From NCBI GenBank assembly GCA_963727835.1, contig CAVSIB010000061.1, positions 1-18,591 on the forward strand: DNA of 18,591 bases, given 5' to 3'. A model generated the notes under the pieces. The model was not told the origin of the DNA. It was given only the letters and a program-made list of their open reading frames with translations, and did no database searches. Shown here one piece after another: positions 16,116 to 18,591 of this stretch. Made by a program: the position numbers and the translations under genes. This DNA is from G026625185 sp963727835 (GTDB lineage: Bacteria > Desulfobacterota > WTBG01 > JAGOGO01). How positions within the stretch are numbered: the first letter of the stretch is position 1; each line of letters opens with the position of its first letter.

Positions 16116-16430
16116 ATGAAAAAGAAAAATATCTTGATCCGCTATTTTGGCCTTCTTGTGTTGATCGCCACCTTTATGGCCTGTGCATCGACCTCTAAAC
16201 ATGAAAGTACCGGTCAATACGTTGATGATTCGGTCATCACGTCCAAGGTAAAAACTCAGCTTGCAAATGATGATTTTCTCAAGTCCTTCCAGATCAGTGT
16301 CGAAACTTACAAGGGCGTCGTGCATCTGAGCGGCTTCGTTGATTCTCAAACGGCCATTAATCGAGCGGATCAAATCGCAAGGGGCGTAGGAGGGGTCAAA
16401 TCCGTAAAGAATAATCTGAGCGTGAAATAG
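16116..16430 (+). CDS. single-BON-domain lipoprotein-like protein, copy 2
   Basis: ATG 16116 follows AAAAAGGGG. The 104-residue product has a signal peptide with an imperfect lipobox (ATFMAC before ASTSK) and one BON domain (TGQYVDDSVITSKVKTQLAN to VKSVKNNLSVK). Its BON coding part differs from copy 1 by about 12 of some 150 bases by eye. The lipobox Cys would tether it to a membrane, unlike copy 1. BON proteins of this size act in envelope stress protection. CsbD begins 17 bases after its stop, so both are probably co-transcribed. Confidence 0.85.
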   Translation: MKKKNILIRYFGLLVLIATFMACASTSKHESTGQYVDDSVITSKVKTQLANDDFLKSFQISVETYKGVVHLSGFVDSQTAINRADQIARGVGGVKSVKNNLSVK

Positions 16431-16446
16431 ACGAATGAGGAATAGC

Positions 16447-16626
16447 ATGAAATCCGGTATAAGGGACCAGACGGAAGGCAGGTTTCACGAATTGAAGGGT
16501 AAGGTCAAGGAGATCGCCGGGAAACTAAGTGATAATCCAAAGTTGGAAGCTAAAGGTAAGGGTGAAAAGATATCCGGCAAAGTTCAGGAAAAGATCGGTA
16601 AGGTCAAGAAGGTTTTGGGGAAGTAA
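16447..16626 (+). CDS. CsbD-family stress protein
   Basis: ATG 16447 follows GAGGAA (16437-16442); the in-frame ATG 16435 has no good binding site. The 59-residue, Lys/Gly/Glu-rich product contains the family pattern GRFHELKGKVKEIAGKLSDN followed by KLEAKGKGEKISGKVQEKIG. CsbD proteins are small hydrophilic proteins induced in general stress (SigB-controlled in Bacillus, abundant in many proteobacteria); the biochemical function is not known. Its place between BON genes supports a stress operon. Confidence 0.9.
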   Translation: MKSGIRDQTEGRFHELKGKVKEIAGKLSDNPKLEAKGKGEKISGKVQEKIGKVKKVLGK

Positions 16627-16775
16627 TGCGAGAGCGGCGATCATGCGCCGGTGTGTCCTTGCGCCCCCGGCTGCGGTTGCATGATACACCACAACCGGGA
16701 CTCTGAAAGCCATGAGGTCTTCGGAGTAAAAGAGTTCAAAAAACAACAGTAACAACAATAAAAGGAGAACGTGCC
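16627..16775. other. spacer between CsbD and the triple-BON gene
   Basis: Contains an imperfect long hairpin (GGTGTGT near 16650 against ACACC near 16690, with GC-rich interior) that may be an RNA processing or stability structure. No T-run follows, so it is not a standard terminator. Confidence 0.3.
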
Positions 16776-17540
16776 ATAAAAGTAAAATATTCAATATCTC
16801 TACTGGTAGCAGCGGCGGCTCTGCTGGCGCTCAGCGTGCCTGTTCACGCATCCACGATGGACAGCCGCATCGAATCATCTGCCAAGAAGTCGTATGTGTT
16901 CAAAACCTACCTTAAGGATGATGATATTAATATCAAGTCTAAGGATGGTGCCGTCGCCTTAACCGGGACTGTCTCGGAAGAATCCCACAAACTATTGGCA
17001 CTGGAGACCGTGGCCCGTCTGCCCGGGGTCAAAGGCGTTGACAACCGGCTGGAAGTCAAAGGTGAACAGCCCTTTGAGAAGTCGGATGCGTGGATCAGCA
17101 CGAAAGTGAAAACCACGCTCTTGTTCCATAGGAGCGTAAGCTCCCTGACGGAGGTTAACACCAAAGACGGAATCGTGACCCTGAAAGGTGACGCTGATAA
17201 TCAGGCACAGAAGGACCTGACAACCGAATACGCCAAGGATGTCGATGGAGTCAAAGACGTCCAAAATGAGATGACGGTGTCAAAGCCTGCGAAAAAGACC
17301 CACAATACGGTGGGTGAAAAAATCGATGACGCCTCCATCACCGTCCTGGTCAAGATGACGTTGCTGTACCATCGCTCGACCAGCGCGCTCAACACCAAGG
17401 TCGAGACAAAGCATGGCGTGGTCAGGTTGACCGGCGAGGCCAAAAACGCGTCTGCGAAGGAACTGGCCACCAAATTCGTGAGAGACGTTCACGGTGTGAA
17501 GATCGTAAAGAACCAGATGACCAGCGAGAAGTCCAAATAG
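16776..17540 (+). CDS. exported triple-BON-domain (OsmY-like) protein, apparent ATA start
   Basis: The frame opens with a clear signal peptide, IKVKYSISLLVAAAALLALS, then VPVHAS with cleavage at VHA. The only codon in starting position is ATA (16776), 8 bases after AAAGGAG (16761-16767). GTG at 16771 is out of frame (GTG CCA TAA), and in-frame GTG 16836 would delete the signal peptide. Three BON domains follow, at roughly residues 28-95, 103-170 and 185-254 counted from ATA (for example VALTGTVSEESHKLLALETV, STKVKTTLLFHRSVS, VLVKMTLLYHRSTSALNTKV). OsmY-type proteins protect the periplasm in osmotic and protein-folding stress. The family fit is sure; the start codon is the oddity. Confidence 0.85.
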   Translation: MKVKYSISLLVAAAALLALSVPVHASTMDSRIESSAKKSYVFKTYLKDDDINIKSKDGAVALTGTVSEESHKLLALETVARLPGVKGVDNRLEVKGEQPFEKSDAWISTKVKTTLLFHRSVSSLTEVNTKDGIVTLKGDADNQAQKDLTTEYAKDVDGVKDVQNEMTVSKPAKKTHNTVGEKIDDASITVLVKMTLLYHRSTSALNTKVETKHGVVRLTGEAKNASAKELATKFVRDVHGVKIVKNQMTSEKSK

Positions 17541-17552
17541 ATTCTGACTCGT

Positions 17553-17572
17553 TGCCCCGCCACAGCGGGGCA
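17553..17572 (+). terminator. strong GC hairpin after the triple-BON gene
   Basis: TGCCCCGC (17553-17560) and GCGGGGCA (17565-17572) form a perfect 8-bp stem with a four-base loop, 12 bases after the stop. No T-run follows, so it is more likely a 3' stability element or an attenuating hairpin before the next small gene than a full terminator. Confidence 0.5.
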
Positions 17573-17604
17573 GTGGACCTAAAGCAAACTGAAAGGAAGA
17601 TTCT

Positions 17605-17754
17605 ATGTTCTGGACAATTGCTGTGATACTGATAATCCTGTGGTAGCTGGGGCTGGTAAGCAGTTATACGATGGGAGGATTTATTCACATCCTGCTCGCG
17701 GTTGCCATTATCGTGGTTCTGGTCAGAGTTATTCAGGGGCGACGAGGGCAGTAA
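17605..17754 (+). pseudogene. lmo0937-type small membrane protein, copy 3, in-frame TAG
   Basis: ATG 17605 follows GAAAGGAAG. The frame reads MFWTIAVILIILW, then TAG (17644-17646), then LGLVSSYTMGGFIHILLAVA and IIVVLVRVIQGRRGQ to TAA 17752-17754. Apart from the stop it is a perfect 49-codon family member, and the short RRGQ end is the family's usual end. The stop sits where copies 1 and 2 have TTG or CTG (Leu), so a single T-to-A change (TTG to TAG) explains it. Either the gene is newly dead, or TAG is a sequencing error or suppressed. It is more diverged from copies 1 and 2 than they are from each other. Confidence 0.8.
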
Positions 17755-17798
17755 ACAGTTCTCTTGTCCCATTATAAAGCTAAGACACGGGAGTGTCG

Positions 17799-17948
17799 AT
17801 GGTACCAAAAACCATCATTGCGATCATACTAATCGCTCTGGGCATCGTGGCGTTCGCTTACCAGGGGATCACCTCAACGACCAGAGAGAAAGTCGTTGGT
17901 CTCGGCATGAAAAGCCTGTTGTCCTTACAACCTATCCCCGGCCATTAG
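17799..17948 (+). CDS. small membrane protein, probably truncated, of the stress cluster
   Basis: ATG 17799 follows GGGAG. The product MVPKTIIAIILIALGIVAFA then YQGITSTTREKVVGLG matches a small-protein family I recall next to lmo0937, BON and CsbD genes (related to DUF3185-type proteins). Those are about 70 residues with a second C-terminal helix; this one ends after 49 residues with SLLSLQPIPGH and no second helix, so it looks cut short or frame-shifted near 17905. One helix is visible at residues 5-21. Function unknown. Confidence 0.6.
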   Translation: MVPKTIIAIILIALGIVAFAYQGITSTTREKVVGLGMKSLLSLQPIPGH

Positions 17949-17986
17949 AAAAATGAGTACGAACCTTGTTCAAGATAGTGACATTA

Positions 17987-18027
17987 TTTTGGTTAAGGTA
18001 TTTTTAAAACATTTATTTTAACCAAAA
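17987..18027 (+). repeat. AT-rich inverted repeat before the rhodanese gene
   Basis: TTTTGGTTAA (17987-17996) and TTAACCAAAA (18018-18027) are exact complements, separated by 21 bases. It lies 46 bases before the rhodanese start and after the stress island. It could be a terminator for the island (A/T ends on both sides) or an operator for the next operon. Confidence 0.5.
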
Positions 18028-18072
18028 AATCATTACAAAAAATAGGGGTTAACGGTAAAAGTTAATTTTGAT

Positions 18073-18558
18073 ATGAATAAAAAAAAATTATCAGAGGGTG
18101 CAATAATTTTTCTTATTGCGGTGTCCTTTGCTCTTTTAACCAATTTATTTCGTTCTGATAGCCTTCCACTTGTCCAGCTTAAGCCCGCATCTATTTCTTT
18201 TTCCACAAAAAATAACCCAGACAGTACCGTTTCCTTTGAGGTTATGAAAGGAAAGTTTAAAAAGTCGGGTATTATCCTCATTGATGTTCGTTCTCCGCAA
18301 GAATTTAAAAAAGAACATATTCCGTGGGCAATAAATATTCCCTACCATGAATTTTCGGAAAAATTACCAGAAGTTATGAAACAAATTTCTTTTAGTCAGG
18401 AGATCATTGTTTATTGTGGCGGGATCGAATGCTTTTATGCTAAAAACATGGCTTTTTTACTCAACGCAAAAGGATATAAAGATGTGAAAGTTTATAAAGG
18501 AGGATGGGGAGAGTGGACCCAAAAGAATATGCCGTTGGAAAAGGAGGGGGGGGGGGTG
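18073..18558 (+). CDS. membrane-anchored rhodanese-domain protein
   Basis: ATG 18073 starts a 161-residue protein: one anchor or uncleaved signal helix (residues 9-26, GAIIFLIAVSFALLTNLF), a linker, and a single rhodanese domain (residues about 55-155). The domain shows IDVRSPQEFKKEHIPWAINI and the active-site loop IIVYCGGIEC, with Cys115 as the sulfur-carrying residue, and ends VYKGGWGEW, a typical C-terminal motif. It probably acts on the periplasmic face of the membrane in sulfur transfer or thiol redox. It has no clear Shine-Dalgarno and is more AT-rich than the stress island. The last codons are Gly encoded by a run of ten Gs (18546-18555), and its TGA overlaps the next start. Confidence 0.85.
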
Positions 18559-18591
18559 ATTAAAAAAATCATTGTTCACCCTTATACAGCG
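18555..18591 (+). CDS. start of a gene probably encoding a DoxX/MauE-like membrane protein, cut by window end
   Basis: GTG 18555 overlaps the rhodanese TGA as GTGA, and AAGGAGG with the G-run provides a binding site. Twelve residues are visible (VIKKIIVHPYTA). Genes placed after such rhodaneses often encode DoxX/MauE-type redox membrane proteins that begin in this manner; that identity is inference from context and a very short text. Confidence 0.4.

Noticed and set aside
18033..18348. Minus-strand ORFs opposite the rhodanese gene
   Set aside because: The plus-strand frame has a complete rhodanese domain; the opposite ORFs have no ribosome binding site or family match.
1..18591. CRISPR array, tRNA or rRNA genes
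   Set aside because: No regularly spaced repeats and no cloverleaf or ribosomal RNA signature were noticed on either strand.

Overview
The window looks like accessory, partly decayed chromosome from a Gram-negative bacterium. Exported proteins with signal peptides, periplasmic BON-domain proteins, a class A PBP and an RND exporter all indicate an envelope with a periplasm. The mix (RND exporter, BON/CsbD/lmo0937-type small stress proteins, a W/Y-rich exported protein, rhodanese followed by a DoxX/MauE-like start) is what I associate with Desulfobacterota and neighbouring phyla. That placement is a recollection-based inference, not a proof. No rRNA, tRNA or CRISPR array was seen.

Layout. Positions 1-1750, minus strand: an EVE/PUA-like domain protein continuing off the left edge (frame broken once), then an unrecognised 230-residue protein with an internal duplication, bracketed by two copies of a 35-nt palindromic element. 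Positions 1750-2865: mostly non-coding, with a tiny ORF running into a good terminator. Positions 2870-5265: an RND exporter split into two overlapping reading frames at a T-run. Positions 5310-5765: relic of an IS5-type transposase. Positions 6129-6233: a 34-residue membrane protein with a strong ribosome binding site. Positions 7263-9090, minus strand: a winged-helix/PD-(D/E)XK nuclease-like protein and a second, frame-broken nuclease gene. Positions 9196-10719: a dead IS3-like element with recognisable inverted ends. Positions 10720-11070: the ATPase end of a histidine kinase.

Positions 11410-17950, plus strand: an envelope-stress island. It holds three lmo0937-type membrane peptides, three BON-domain genes, a CsbD protein, a W/Y-rich exported protein and a small TM protein. 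An lmo0937+BON module occurs twice as a divergent direct repeat, and a GC-richer, frame-broken class A penicillin-binding protein lies between the copies. Two of the BON genes lack any ATG/GTG/TTG before their signal peptides and appear to begin at ATA. Positions 18073-18591: an AT-rich rhodanese gene overlapping the next gene across a run of ten Gs.

How it fits together: the right half is plausibly a general stress and envelope-maintenance set acting at the inner membrane, in the periplasm and on peptidoglycan. The left half is plausibly a remnant of a defence or mobile-element region, with three nuclease-like genes and two dead ISs. Many genes carry single-base frame breaks, so both real decay and assembly errors must be considered. 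I found no single complete, clearly novel system. The best leads are the ATA starts, the lmo0937/BON duplication around PBP1A, and the EVE-nuclease gene.
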